The notes: generated from the letters alone by a model not told the origin. A DNA stretch of 60,005 nucleotides from Chitinophagaceae bacterium (GCA_016786785.1 JAEUVR010000042.1:1-60005), one strand, 5' to 3'. Positions 18,886 to 28,534 are shown, counted from the stretch's first letter. Numbers and translations: made by a program.

Positions 18886-20388
18886 CTAATACAGGCTGAG
18901 AAAAGCTTCTCCCAATGAATCAATAATATCCGAAGCGGTTAGCGATTCCTGCGAGTAGAGCTGGGCGGCGATATCTCCCGCTTTGCCGTGCAGGTAAACG
19001 CCCAGCAGCGCCGCATCAACAGAAGGATATCCCTGCGCCATCAGGGCGGTGATTATCCCGGTCAACGCATCGCCTGAGCCTCCTTTGGCCATGCCGGCAT
19101 TTCCCGTGGTATTAAAGTATTTCTCGCCTGACGGAACGGCTATCAGGGTATAGTGTCCTTTTAATACGATCACCAGGGACAATGCTTTCGCTTTTTGCGA
19201 AGCCAGCTTCATGCGTTCAAAATCATTTGGCGAAGCTCCGAATAACCGGTCAAATTCTTTGGGGTGCGGGGTCAGGATGGAACCGGCAGGAAGCTGGTCC
19301 AGCCATTTTGGATTAGCGGCAAGAAGGTTGAGCGCGTCGGCGTCGATGATCATCGGAAGCTGTCGCCGTTGCAACAGCTTGTATAGCATCCCGGCGGTTC
19401 CAGGAGAAACGCCGATACCCGGCCCGACGCCTATGGCGTTGAATGGCGAGAGGTCTTCCTCCAACGCCGTATTAAATTCTTCCTCTTTGTCGGCAATAAC
19501 CATGGCTTCGGGAACCTGCGACTGCAACAGGTCGTATCCGCAACGCGGCGAATGGACGCTGAGCAAACCCGACCCGGTTTTGATGCACGCTTTGGCGCTC
19601 AGGATCGCGGCGCCCATCTTTCCAAAGCTTCCGGCAATCAGTAACGCATGACCGAAATTGCCCTTATGCGCAAATTTTTTCCGGGGGCGGAATAACCGCT
19701 TAACGTATTCATGATCCGATAATTTGTACTCCAACGGTAAGGCATCGGCGAAATCCTGCTTTAGCCCAATATCCAGGACATGGAGTTCACCGATTGCTTC
19801 CTCGTTCTCGGCGAAGAGGAACGCAGGTTTAAAACATTGAAAACTCAGCGTGTGAGCGGCTTTTATGACCGTATTCCCCTTAGCGCTCTGATCGGCCGAA
19901 AGGCCGCTGGGAATATCTATGGCTATGATCTCGGCGCCTGATCTGTTAAGGTGATCCACCAGCTCCGCTGTTAGTCCCTCGAGCGGCCTGTTTAACCCCG
20001 ACCCAAGCAGGGCGTCTATAATGATCTCTTCTTCCGGTATATGGGGGATGGCTTCGGCTGATGAAATGAACCTGATCTCAACGGGGTTTTCATGAAGCCT
20101 GGCCAGGTTGACCTGGAAATCTTCTGTGCCCTTGTGCCCGAATTCAAGAATATTTACTGTTACGTCAAGCTCCCGGTTCGACAACAGTCTCGCGATGGCC
20201 AGGCCGTCGCCTCCGTTATTCCCTTTGGCGCAGAATATGGAAAATGACCGGTTGCTATAACCGTTAGACAATAACCATTCGCAGCAGGCGGTAGCGGCCC
20301 GCTCCATCAGGTCGATGGAAAGGATCGGCTCGTTTTGAATGGTATATTGGTCCCATTCCCGAATCTGATCGGCATTCAGTATCAGCAT
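18886..20388 (-). CDS. nnr: Bifunctional NAD(P)H-hydrate epimerase / ADP-dependent dehydratase
   Basis: This 500-residue protein repairs hydrated NAD(P)H. The N-terminal half is the YjeF-type epimerase domain, with KGNNGGDGLAIARLL and the catalytic region IDALLGSGLNRPLEG. The C-terminal half is the ribokinase-like dehydratase domain, with VGPGIG and the nucleotide-site motif NAGMAKGGSGDALTG. Fusion of both activities is the normal bacterial arrangement. The gene stands alone between the alpha/beta-hydrolase (convergent) and the beta-lactamase-like gene. A weak -7-like box, TATTTTCG, lies at 20424-20431. Confidence 0.93.
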   Translation of the reverse strand: MLILNADQIREWDQYTIQNEPILSIDLMERAATACCEWLLSNGYSNRSFSIFCAKGNNGGDGLAIARLLSNRELDVTVNILEFGHKGTEDFQVNLARLHENPVEIRFISSAEAIPHIPEEEIIIDALLGSGLNRPLEGLTAELVDHLNRSGAEIIAIDIPSGLSADQSAKGNTVIKAAHTLSFQCFKPAFLFAENEEAIGELHVLDIGLKQDFADALPLEYKLSDHEYVKRLFRPRKKFAHKGNFGHALLIAGSFGKMGAAILSAKACIKTGSGLLSVHSPRCGYDLLQSQVPEAMVIADKEEEFNTALEEDLSPFNAIGVGPGIGVSPGTAGMLYKLLQRRQLPMIIDADALNLLAANPKWLDQLPAGSILTPHPKEFDRLFGASPNDFERMKLASQKAKALSLVIVLKGHYTLIAVPSGEKYFNTTGNAGMAKGGSGDALTGIITALMAQGYPSVDAALLGVYLHGKAGDIAAQLYSQESLTASDIIDSLGEAFLSLY

Positions 20389-20594
20389 TGTCGATAATGG
20401 ATTAAACAGTTAATGACCTGATGCGAAAATAAGGTTTTCGAAGGTTTGAAGGGCGCCTTGTTTGCCGGTTGGCAGTTCATTTTGAATCTTTATCTACGGC
20501 TGCGTAAGGCGTTAAAGTTGAAATAGCGTCGCTGCCGGCGGACAGTCGCCCAGGTTTTCTCCTGGCCGCAGACTTGTTTAGCTTGCGCGAGCCG

Positions 20595-21818
20595 TTATCG
20601 TTTGCCGCCATACGTTTTCCGGGAGAGGGCGCTGTTCGGGTTTTCCGCTTCAGCGGCTTTTTCTTCTTCCGGATCGTTGGAATAAGAGCCGAATATATTC
20701 GCTATGGCTTTAGAGGAATATACTTTGAGGTAATCGTTATTTGATAAGGCGATGATGGTCGCCTTATCGTCGGGCAGCCGGTAAAATGCCGCGCGGTTGC
20801 CATGCCACCAGCCATTGTGATAGATGAATTTTTTATGGTTGTCCAGCAGGAACATTCTCCATCCCAGGCCATAATTGTGAATGCCCGGTTTTTCGAAGCT
20901 ATACCCCGCATACGCTGAGTCAAGGGTTTGTTGCTGAAGGTAGCGGCCGCCATACAGGGCCTGGTCCCATTTAAGCAGGTCGCGCGCCGTGCTGTAAATG
21001 TTTTTGTCGCCATATACATTGTCGAGGTAATCAAAAGCATAAGGCGTTCCATTAGAGAAGAAAGACTTGAGCGATCGGGCGCTGTCGGCAATCGTATACG
21101 CATAAGTGTCTTTCATGTTAAAAGGCTCGAAGATGGATTGCCGGAGATAGTTAGCATAGGATTGCCCCGAGGCTTTCTCGATGATCAGCGCCAGCAGCGC
21201 ATAATTGGTATTTGAGTAGCTGAACCCTTTATCTGGCTTAGCGATCTGTATTCTTTTGTGGTTGGCGATGAGGAAATCAAGCACGTCCTGGTTGCTGATA
21301 GGCCTTTTTCTATCCCAGCCCAGCTTTTCCATATAGTGAACATAATTCGGTATGCCGCTACGGTGATTGAGCAGGCTCTTAATGGTAACGTCTTTTAACG
21401 GAAAACCGGGAAGATAGGCCGTCAGGGTATCGTTAATATGAAGCTTACCCTCTTCCTGCAGTTTAAGGATCGCCATTGCCGTAAAGGTCTTGGACACGGA
21501 AGCCAGGTGAAAAGGAGAGGAGGGCGTTAAAGCGTCTCTTTTTTTACGGGGGTCGATAAACCCGTTATATTTTTCATAAATGATCTCCCCGTTCTTTGCC
21601 ACTAGTAAGCTGCCGTTAAAGCGTTCATTGCTGAACAGGCTGTCTGCAAAACCTTCAATCACGGCTTTATAATGCCTGAGCTCCGAAACAGATATGGTCG
21701 AATAACCTGCTGCAATAGAATCGGTAACTATCTTGGGGGGATGGGGCTTGCCAACGCTGGCCTGGCCATTACAGCCATATAGCCATATGATAAAAATGAC
21801 GAGGACGGGGTTTTTCAA
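20595..21818 (-). CDS. Class-C beta-lactamase/DD-peptidase-like serine hydrolase, lipoprotein
   Basis: A 407-residue serine hydrolase with a lipoprotein signal ending LYGC (C16). The penicillin-binding fold is recognised by SxxK at S107-K110 (ASVSKT), the tyrosine motif YSN at Y201-N203, and a late HNGWWHG in place of KTG. This set fits the large beta-lactamase-related family (PF00144), whose members include esterases, D-aminopeptidases and beta-lactamases, so resistance should not be assumed. The C-terminal 25 residues are charged and low-complexity. The gene is divergent from serA. Confidence 0.85.
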   Translation of the reverse strand: MKNPVLVIFIIWLYGCNGQASVGKPHPPKIVTDSIAAGYSTISVSELRHYKAVIEGFADSLFSNERFNGSLLVAKNGEIIYEKYNGFIDPRKKRDALTPSSPFHLASVSKTFTAMAILKLQEEGKLHINDTLTAYLPGFPLKDVTIKSLLNHRSGIPNYVHYMEKLGWDRKRPISNQDVLDFLIANHKRIQIAKPDKGFSYSNTNYALLALIIEKASGQSYANYLRQSIFEPFNMKDTYAYTIADSARSLKSFFSNGTPYAFDYLDNVYGDKNIYSTARDLLKWDQALYGGRYLQQQTLDSAYAGYSFEKPGIHNYGLGWRMFLLDNHKKFIYHNGWWHGNRAAFYRLPDDKATIIALSNNDYLKVYSSKAIANIFGSYSNDPEEEKAAEAENPNSALSRKTYGGKR

Positions 21819-21845
21819 AAGGAACAGTTTTCTAAAAAGTTAATA

Positions 21846-21853
21846 CAAATATA
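21846..21853 (-). promoter_or_regulatory. Candidate -7 element for the serine hydrolase gene
   Basis: On the minus strand this reads TATATTTG, matching TAnnTTTG exactly; a TTTC near 21872-21875 could be a weak -33 box at 18 bases. It lies 27 bases before the start codon in the divergent region shared with serA. Confidence 0.42.
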
Positions 21854-21958
21854 GTTGATACAATTGATTTTGAAAGCATTCAGGCGGTTTTTTCGTTTCG
21901 ATTTTAATAGACATCTTTGCAAATTCCATTCCCAAATTTAAAGCAACAGCATACAAGT

Positions 21959-23197
21959 ATGGATAATAAGACGCTCACCAGCTATCCAAAAGAAAAGATC
22001 AAGATTTTATTTCTCGAAAATATAAGCGATTCCGCGGTAAAATTCTTTAAAGACAGCGGCTATAGTTCGGTAAGAAAGCTCTCCAAGGCTTTGCCGGAAG
22101 AGGAGCTGATCAAGGAAATAAAAGATGTGCACCTGTTAGGCATCCGTTCAAAAACACATATCACCGACAAGGTTCTGGAACACGCTAAAAAACTTCAGGC
22201 TATCGGCTGCTTTTGTATCGGCACCAATCAGGTCGATCTTAAGAGCGCCCAGGCGAGGGGAGTGGCGGTATTTAACGCGCCTTATTCCAATACCCGGTCC
22301 GTAGCGGAACTGGTCATCGCCTCAGCCATTATGCTCATCCGTCGTATCCCCGATAAGAACCGGTCGGCCCATGAAGGGATCTGGCAGAAAGATTCGGCAG
22401 GCAGCTACGAATTAAGGGGAAAAACCCTTGGCATTATCGGCTATGGCAATATCGGGGCGCAGGTAAGCGTATTGGCCGAAGCCCTGGGCATGAAAGTGAT
22501 CTTTTATGATACCATAACCAAACTGCCTCTCGGTAATGCCGTAGCGAAAAAGACGCTGAAAGAGACGGTGAGCCAGGCTGATGTGGTCACCCTGCATGTT
22601 CCCGACCTGCCTTCCACCAGAAACCTTATCAGCAAATCTGTCATAAAATCTTTTAAACCCGGCGGAATACTCATTAACTATGCAAGGGGAGAAGTGGTAG
22701 ACCTCGACGCCTTGCGTGCTGCCATCCTTGACAAAAATATTTCCGGCGCCGCCATAGACGTGTTCCCGGTAGAACCCGAGAAAAATGGAGATGCCTTTAA
22801 GACCCCTCTCCAGCAATTGCCAAATGTGATCCTGACCCCGCATATAGGAGGCTCCACGGAAGAAGCGCAGCTGAATATCGGCGAAGACGTCAGCGACAAA
22901 TTATACCAATACCTCGAAATGGGCATCAGCATAGGATCGCATACCGTTCCTCCGCTTAGCCTTCCGCCGCAGGAAGGCACGCACCGCATCCTGCACATCC
23001 ATAAGAATGTGCCCGGCGTTCTTTCTGCGATCAACTCCCAACTGTCCAGCCATAATATAAATATCCTTGGACAGTATCTGAAGACAAACGAGGAGATCGG
23101 CTACGTGGTGCTCGACGTCGACAAAAAACTGTCGGCTTCAGCGCTGAGTTTGTTAAAAGAAGTAGAGGCGACCATCAAGGTTCGGTTATTGTACTAA
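21959..23197 (+). CDS. serA: D-3-phosphoglycerate dehydrogenase
   Basis: The 412-residue enzyme oxidises 3-phosphoglycerate, the first step of serine synthesis. It has the D-isomer-specific 2-hydroxyacid dehydrogenase fold: NAD-binding GKTLGIIGYGNIG, catalytic Arg region INYARGEVVDLDAL, Glu region DVFPVEP, and His in LTPHIGGST. A C-terminal ACT domain (about residues 340-412, VPGVLSAINSQLSSHNINI) fits feedback binding of serine. Length equals the E. coli type (about 410). The ATG at 21959 is preferred to a TTG at 21917, which would add 14 unconserved residues. A near-consensus -7 box, CATCTTTG, lies at 21912-21919. Confidence 0.92.
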   Translation: MDNKTLTSYPKEKIKILFLENISDSAVKFFKDSGYSSVRKLSKALPEEELIKEIKDVHLLGIRSKTHITDKVLEHAKKLQAIGCFCIGTNQVDLKSAQARGVAVFNAPYSNTRSVAELVIASAIMLIRRIPDKNRSAHEGIWQKDSAGSYELRGKTLGIIGYGNIGAQVSVLAEALGMKVIFYDTITKLPLGNAVAKKTLKETVSQADVVTLHVPDLPSTRNLISKSVIKSFKPGGILINYARGEVVDLDALRAAILDKNISGAAIDVFPVEPEKNGDAFKTPLQQLPNVILTPHIGGSTEEAQLNIGEDVSDKLYQYLEMGISIGSHTVPPLSLPPQEGTHRILHIHKNVPGVLSAINSQLSSHNINILGQYLKTNEEIGYVVLDVDKKLSASALSLLKEVEATIKVRLLY

Positions 23198-23265
23198 TGA
23201 GCGCCGGGGCAAGAGCTTTCCGCGAGGCCGGTTCGTTTAGGATCAGATTGTAGTACTTAAGAACT

Positions 23266-24591
23266 ATGCAGATGAATGAAAATATAGCCAGTTTACTGGA
23301 AGCTTTAAAAGTATCTCCTGAGAATATTCCGTTACGCCTGCACCTGGGAGAAGCGATGATGAATGAACGATTATACGCGGAAGCTGCCGAGCAATTTGCC
23401 GATGTGCTGAACCGTAGCTATGGGAATCTTAAGGCTAAAATGGGACTTGCAGAAGCGTATTACCATCAGCAGAAATATTCCGCCGCCCTGATCATTTATG
23501 AAGAGCTGCAGCATCAGCTTTCTTTGCCTGCCATGATCCTTTTTGTGAAATCGCTGATCAGGGAAAATTCTATGGAACAGGCAAAAGAAGTGTATCAGCG
23601 CGCGTTGATGATGGACCCCGGATTGAGGGATGAGGAAATAGATCGTTATTTAAGGCTTCCCGGCAACGCCGCAGCTTATGGAGAAGATGGGGGAGACGAA
23701 GCGTTTGACCAGGAGGACAGGCTGTTCATGGAAAAGCCGGCTATTAATTTTACCGACGTAGGCGGTATGCAACGCATAAAAGACGAGATATCCATCAAGA
23801 TCATCGAACCCATGAAAAACCCGGAGCTGTATAAGGCTTTCGGTAAAAAGGCCGGGGGAGGAATATTGATGTACGGGCCTCCGGGCTGCGGCAAGACCTA
23901 TATTGCCAAGGCGACGGCCGGGCAGATCAACGCTAAGTTCATCAATGTAGGATTGCACGATATACTCGATATGTGGATTGGGAACAGCGAAAAGAACCTG
24001 CATGAAATATTTGAAATAGCGAGGGAGAATGCGCCCTGCGTGCTGTTTTTTGACGAGGTGGACGCTATCGGCGCCAGCCGCAGCGATCTCAAACAATCGG
24101 CCATGCGGCATGTGATCAACCAGTTCCTCGCGGAAATGGACGGCATTGCTTCTGAAAACGAGGGCGTGCTGATCCTTGCAGCCACAAATGCGCCCTGGAA
24201 TGTGGATCCGGCGTTTCGCAGACCCGGCCGGTTTGACCGCGTCATATTTGTAGAACCCCCGGACGAAAAAGCGAGGGAAGAGATCCTCCAATCCATGTTG
24301 AAGGACAAACCCGTCAATGCCGTCGATATCGTTAAGATTGCGCAGCAGACGGCGGATTATTCGGGCGCCGATATACAGGCCATGATCGATATTGCCGTAG
24401 AGGAAAAATTAAGAGCTTCCATGGCCAGCGGTAAACTGGAGCCTATCGGAACGAAAGACCTGATCAAAGCGGCAAAACAACACCGTCCCACTACGCTGGA
24501 ATGGTTTGCTTCGGCAAGGAATTATGCATTGTACGCCAATGAATCGGGACTGTACAATGATATTCTTACCTATCTTAAGATCAAAAAATAA
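23266..24591 (+). CDS. TPR-AAA+ ATPase (VPS4/FtsH-like AAA module)
   Basis: The 441-residue cytoplasmic protein starts with about 120 residues of TPR-like helices (for example NLKAKMGLAEAYYHQQKY), then a linker, then a single classical AAA module. Walker A is GPPGCGKT near residue 204, Walker B is VLFFDEVDAIG from 259, and sensor/arginine-finger region is AATNAPWNVDPAFRRPGRFDR. The start of the module (FTDVGGMQRIKDEI) is of the p97/VPS4 type. It likely remodels or unfolds a protein partner recruited by the TPRs. The next gene begins 2 bases after its stop, so the two products probably work together. No protease domain is present. I recognise no named system. Confidence 0.82.
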   Translation: MQMNENIASLLEALKVSPENIPLRLHLGEAMMNERLYAEAAEQFADVLNRSYGNLKAKMGLAEAYYHQQKYSAALIIYEELQHQLSLPAMILFVKSLIRENSMEQAKEVYQRALMMDPGLRDEEIDRYLRLPGNAAAYGEDGGDEAFDQEDRLFMEKPAINFTDVGGMQRIKDEISIKIIEPMKNPELYKAFGKKAGGGILMYGPPGCGKTYIAKATAGQINAKFINVGLHDILDMWIGNSEKNLHEIFEIARENAPCVLFFDEVDAIGASRSDLKQSAMRHVINQFLAEMDGIASENEGVLILAATNAPWNVDPAFRRPGRFDRVIFVEPPDEKAREEILQSMLKDKPVNAVDIVKIAQQTADYSGADIQAMIDIAVEEKLRASMASGKLEPIGTKDLIKAAKQHRPTTLEWFASARNYALYANESGLYNDILTYLKIKK

Positions 24592-24593
24592 AC

Positions 24594-25865
24594 ATGCCCG
24601 ATCTCGATGCCCTCTTACATAAAGCGCATTGGTTACTGCAACATAAAAAACCTTCCGAAGCGGAAAAGCAACTGATCCAGATAATCCGCCAGGACCCGCA
24701 GCATGCGCAGGCTTTTTCGCTGCTGGCGCGCTGCAAATATGAACAGAAAAAGTTTGCCGAAGGCATCGACGCGATTAAGACGGCAATCGCTCTCGCTGCG
24801 GACGTCGACTATTACCATTACCTGCTTTCTTTTGGATATTACCAGGTAAATCAACATCAGCAGGCGATCGAACAGTTGAATACCGCTATTCGCCTGAACC
24901 CTTATACGGCCGATTATTTCGGGCTTTTGTCGTTGATCCTGCTGGAAAAAAAGGATTTTAAAAAGGCGTTAAACGCGGCAAACGAGGGGCTCGCCATCGA
25001 CGGCGAGAGTATCGCCTGCCTGAATGCGCGTTCTACCGCATTAAATAAGCTGCAGCAAACCGACGATGCCATGGAGACCATGCGCAATGCGCTGGACAAG
25101 GATCCGGAAAATGATTTTACCCATACCACCATCGGTTGGAATTTGCTGGAGAAAGGAAAAAATAAGGAAGCCGCCGTACATTTCAAGGAAGCGTTGCGTA
25201 TCAACCCCGAATTGGAAGGCGCCCGAACCGGGTTAAAAGAAGCGTTGAAATCCCGTATTCCCCCTTATAAATGGCTGCTGCAATATAGTTTCTGGATCAA
25301 CAACAAGGGGAAGAACGCCCGCTGGTTCATCCCTATTGGGATATATCTTGCCGTTAGGATCATTTTTTCCGCTTCCGGCAATGAGGAGCAGGGAACAGGA
25401 ATGTTTGGCGGAGTGGTGTTGGGAGCCTACCTGTTGCTGGCTGCGACAAGCTGGATCATTAATCCCCTCGCTAATTTTTTCCTGCTCTTTAATAAAGACG
25501 GTAAATATGCGCTGACGGCAAATGAGAAATTGAATTCGATATTATTCATTAGCGCATTGGGTTGCGCTATCCTGTTGGCGCTGGCAGGATGGATACTGTC
25601 TTATCGCGGCGTCTCTCCTGAGCGCTGGCTGGCGGCCGCGCTGGTCGCGGCTTCGCTAGGCCTTCCCCTGGGGCATATGTCTTTCCCGATACGTTTATCG
25701 CAGAACCATAAATTGCAATGGTATGCTATCGGACTGGTCGGTTTCGGCTGTATCTCCCTGGCGTTATTATTATTTGCTCCCTTAGACGCCATCTCCGGCG
25801 CGCTGATCGCATACGGCATTGCCTTTGTATTGTACACCTGGCTCAGCGCGCTGCTCCCGCGATAG
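24594..25865 (+). CDS. TPR protein with C-terminal membrane domain
   Basis: The 423-residue protein has about six TPR units over residues 1-220 (for example EAEKQLIQIIRQDPQHAQAF and EAAVHFKEALRINPEL). About six transmembrane helices follow, between residues 240 and 420. No signal peptide is present, so the TPR domain probably faces the cytoplasm, where it could meet the AAA+ ATPase encoded 2 bases upstream. The function is unknown. It could be a membrane receptor or target for that ATPase. The pair appears conserved in style (ATPase plus membrane adaptor) but I cannot place it in a described complex. Confidence 0.75.
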   Translation: MPDLDALLHKAHWLLQHKKPSEAEKQLIQIIRQDPQHAQAFSLLARCKYEQKKFAEGIDAIKTAIALAADVDYYHYLLSFGYYQVNQHQQAIEQLNTAIRLNPYTADYFGLLSLILLEKKDFKKALNAANEGLAIDGESIACLNARSTALNKLQQTDDAMETMRNALDKDPENDFTHTTIGWNLLEKGKNKEAAVHFKEALRINPELEGARTGLKEALKSRIPPYKWLLQYSFWINNKGKNARWFIPIGIYLAVRIIFSASGNEEQGTGMFGGVVLGAYLLLAATSWIINPLANFFLLFNKDGKYALTANEKLNSILFISALGCAILLALAGWILSYRGVSPERWLAAALVAASLGLPLGHMSFPIRLSQNHKLQWYAIGLVGFGCISLALLLFAPLDAISGALIAYGIAFVLYTWLSALLPR

Positions 25866-25961
25866 ATGTGATGCGGTTATTGCCCGGCGTTACTTCATTG
25901 CTTATTGCATCCGGCGTCTGATCTGTCTTACTTGCTTAAACGCATATCGCCAAGGATATGC

Positions 25962-27125
25962 TCATAGGTTATGACGATTCCCTGCAAGCCGGTCCGGAAG
26001 TTCGGTTATGTTCCTGCACGATAGCTGTTCCATGACCTGTTGCAGTTGCCTGTTTAGGATGGCGATGGTATGTTGGCCGCCTTTCTTGCCCAGGGCGGCA
26101 ACGCCATACATGAAAGACCTGCCCAGGAATGCAAAATCGGCCTTGTTGGCAAGTACGCGGGCAATGTCAACTCCGGATCGTATGCCGCTATCGATCATGA
26201 CCGTCAATTTGTTTTCGCATACGGGCCGTATCCGTTTCAACGAGCTGATAGAGGATTCTCCCGCATCCAGTTGGCGTCCTCCGTGATTGGATACGATTAT
26301 GCCATCAAGCCCCATCCGGACGGCGAATGCCGCATCCTCTTCGGAAGCGACGCCTTTCAGTACAAGCTTGCCCTTCCATCGATCCCTTAGCCGGGCCACT
26401 TTATCGTGGTTTAACCTTCCGTTGAAAGTACGATTCATAAACAAGCCCAGGTGCCGCATATTCATGCCCCCTTGCATATATGGTTTCAGGGTGGCAAAAG
26501 ATGGTTGGCCATGCAACAGTGTTTGTAAGGCCCAATGGGGTCTTCCGACTATCTGGACCATGTTTCGCAGGGTCATCCTGGGCGGCATGGCCAGGCCGTT
26601 CCTGATCTCTTTGTGCCGGTATCCGAACGAAGGCACATCGGCGAGGACGACGAGAACAGGATAACCCGCCGATTGCGCCCGTTGTAGCAGGTCGTCCGTT
26701 ATGGTATTTTCAACAGGATGATAAAGCTGGTACCAAGCCCTTCCCTCTGTGATCTCGGCGATCCGCTCAATGCTGCTTGTGGATACGGTGCTCAATATGA
26801 AGGGGATATTGTTTTCGAAAGCGGCTTTTGCCAGTATTTCCGGCGCGCCCGGCCAGATCAGTCCCTGCAACCCCACGGGAGCTATTCCAAAAGGCAAACT
26901 ATAAGTATGACCGAAAAGTTCGGTCTGCAGGTTGGCGCTTTCATACTCGCAGCAGTATTTCGGTATCAGTTCAACGCGTTGTATGTCGCTCGCGTTCTTT
27001 TGAAGATTTACTTCTTCATTGCAACCGCCCTCGAGGTAATCAAAGGCAAATCCCGGGATACGTCGTTTCGCTTTGCGGCGGAGGTAATCGACAGATGGGT
27101 AATTTGGGTTGTAAGAAATGCTCAT
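25962..27125 (-). CDS. FMN-dependent alpha-hydroxy-acid oxidase/dehydrogenase (LldD-like)
   Basis: A 387-residue flavoprotein of the lactate/glycolate/mandelate oxidising family. The full TIM barrel is present from YPSVDYLRRKAKRRIPGFAF to GRSFMYGVAALG. The catalytic histidine H281 lies in SNHGGRQ, followed by the FMN phosphate-binding LGRS motif. There is no membrane insertion loop of the mandelate dehydrogenase kind that I can see. It oxidises a 2-hydroxy acid to a 2-keto acid; the exact acid is unknown. It is divergent from an AraC regulator and close to genes for an exported RidA-like protein and an MFS carrier, which suggests a small hydroxy-acid catabolic island. Confidence 0.85.
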   Translation of the reverse strand: MSISYNPNYPSVDYLRRKAKRRIPGFAFDYLEGGCNEEVNLQKNASDIQRVELIPKYCCEYESANLQTELFGHTYSLPFGIAPVGLQGLIWPGAPEILAKAAFENNIPFILSTVSTSSIERIAEITEGRAWYQLYHPVENTITDDLLQRAQSAGYPVLVVLADVPSFGYRHKEIRNGLAMPPRMTLRNMVQIVGRPHWALQTLLHGQPSFATLKPYMQGGMNMRHLGLFMNRTFNGRLNHDKVARLRDRWKGKLVLKGVASEEDAAFAVRMGLDGIIVSNHGGRQLDAGESSISSLKRIRPVCENKLTVMIDSGIRSGVDIARVLANKADFAFLGRSFMYGVAALGKKGGQHTIAILNRQLQQVMEQLSCRNITELPDRLAGNRHNL

Positions 27126-27174
27126 TTTCGGCGTTTATTAATTCATGTTTTCGGCTAATCACAAGCCGTTTTGT

Positions 27175-27182
27175 CAAAGTTA
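27175..27182 (-). promoter_or_regulatory. Candidate -7 element for the hydroxy-acid oxidase gene
   Basis: On the minus strand this reads TAACTTTG, the same octamer as the strong promoter at 3016-3023, and lies 49 bases before the ATG. No good -33 box is visible, which would fit dependence on an activator such as the divergent AraC protein. Confidence 0.42.
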
Positions 27183-27296
27183 TTTTCCGTATGGCTGGTT
27201 ATATGTAACTACATTAACGAATACTTGCACTATCTTAACATATGAATTTCCGGAATCCGCGCTATTTGCCTATTATTATGATGTAATTGTTATCAG

Positions 27297-28184
27297 ATGA
27301 AGCCGCATTTGCTGAAGATCAACTTAAACTCCGAACATTCTTTTAACGTTCGCCATGATAAAGTTCCTCATTTTTATAATAAATGGCACTACCATCCCGA
27401 GGTAGAACTGGTATATATTATCAAAGGGTCCGGACAGCAATTCATCGGCGATAATATTCATGTATTCAAGCCCGGCGATATGCTCCTCATTGGCGCCAAT
27501 CTACCGCATTTATGGAGAAGCGATGAAAAGTTCCTTAAAAAAAAATCGGGCATAGAGGTGGAAGCCATTGTTATCCATTTCAAGCCCGACTGTTTCGGAA
27601 AAAATTTTTTCCAGCTCCCCGAAAACAAGCTGCTGGCGAAACTGCTGAACCGGGCGCAACAGGCCATCCGCATCAAGCGTCAAACCCAACAGGCAGTAGC
27701 CGTCTTAATGGAAGAACTGCTGCATGCGGCCAATACGGAAAGGATCATCCTGTTGCTTCGTATCCTGCGGCTGATCGCCGAGTCCAAACAAGTTAAACCG
27801 GTATGCACAAAGGATCTGCTGATCCATTATAAACCGGAAGAGACCGAGCGTATTAACGACATCTACCAATATATCCTGAATAATTATTCGAAGAATATTT
27901 CGCTCAACGAAATAGCCAGGATAGCCTATTTAAGTCCCCATTCGTTCTGCCGGTATTTTAAATCGAGGACCAATAAGACTTTTTCGCGTTTTCTTATTGA
28001 AGTCAGGATAGGGAAGGCCTGTAAGATGTTGGCTGAGACCAGCAAGAGTATTTCTGATATTTGTTACGAATGCGGATTCCAGAACTTTACCAATTTCAAC
28101 CGGCATTTTAAGAACATCGTCAAGAATACGCCGCGCGCCCACCGCAAGTACTACCATGAGATCAAAAAGACGCTGATCGAATAG
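27297..28184 (+). CDS. AraC-family transcriptional regulator with cupin sensor domain
   Basis: The 295-residue protein has an N-terminal cupin (about 15-110, with FYNKWHYHPEVELVYI and FKPGDMLLIGANLPHLW) and a C-terminal AraC double helix-turn-helix (about 195-290, with ISLNEIARIAYLSPHSFCRY and SISDICYECGFQNFTNFNRHF). Such proteins bind a sugar or organic acid and activate adjacent genes. Its divergent position next to the hydroxy-acid oxidase, and the RidA-like and MFS genes downstream on its own strand, make those the likely targets. Confidence 0.9.
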   Translation: MKPHLLKINLNSEHSFNVRHDKVPHFYNKWHYHPEVELVYIIKGSGQQFIGDNIHVFKPGDMLLIGANLPHLWRSDEKFLKKKSGIEVEAIVIHFKPDCFGKNFFQLPENKLLAKLLNRAQQAIRIKRQTQQAVAVLMEELLHAANTERIILLLRILRLIAESKQVKPVCTKDLLIHYKPEETERINDIYQYILNNYSKNISLNEIARIAYLSPHSFCRYFKSRTNKTFSRFLIEVRIGKACKMLAETSKSISDICYECGFQNFTNFNRHFKNIVKNTPRAHRKYYHEIKKTLIE

Positions 28185-28534
28185 AGTTCTGATTTGGCGA
28201 CGATGCCTGGTTTTACTTTCATGTCAAATCCAACCAACAGCGTAGGTCACCGACTTGTTCGATTTGAAAATTTTATCCGGGCAATTCACCCTTAAAGTTC
28301 TGATTTGCCTTTGCCCGGAAGTCAGCGACATATTGCCGGCTATTCATGGACAGGCTTTCTGGCTGCCCGCCGCCGCCTGCGCGGGAATGCAGCATAGCAT
28401 AGCTGCCGTCGCAGGCTATTCATTCCGCCTGCACAGAAAAAAAAATGACCGCTACCAACCCGGAATGATCCGTCTAATACTCTTGTAGGTGTAGATGCAT
28501 TATCACCGATAACAAAGACGCTAAAAAACCAGTT
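28185..28534. other. 350-base intergenic region between araC-type and ridA-type genes
   Basis: No convincing gene is seen. A 77-codon plus-strand frame (28255-28488) starts at TTG and spans palindromic sequence, so it is not called. The region holds a 9-bp inverted repeat (28276-28319) and an imperfect GC-rich repeat near 28380-28430 (GCGGGAATG against CATTCCGC with one bulge). It probably contains the end of the araC-type transcript and the promoter for the exported RidA-like gene. Confidence 0.5.
28276..28319 (+). terminator. Inverted repeat after the araC-type gene
   Basis: TCCGGGCAA (28276-28284) and TTGCCCGGA (28311-28319) form a perfect 9-bp stem with a 26-base loop, 91 bases after the AraC stop. 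No T-tract follows. It may terminate that transcript or be an operator-like dyad; the long loop makes a simple terminator less likely. Confidence 0.3.

Noticed and set aside
20595-21818. Reading the class-C-like serine hydrolase as an antibiotic-resistance beta-lactamase
   Set aside because: It has SxxK and YxN but lacks the KTG motif of true AmpC enzymes (HNGWWHG instead), and the family has many esterase and peptidase members.
28255-28488. 77-codon frame after the AraC-type gene
   Set aside because: Starts at TTG, passes through two inverted repeats and has no recognisable protein features.
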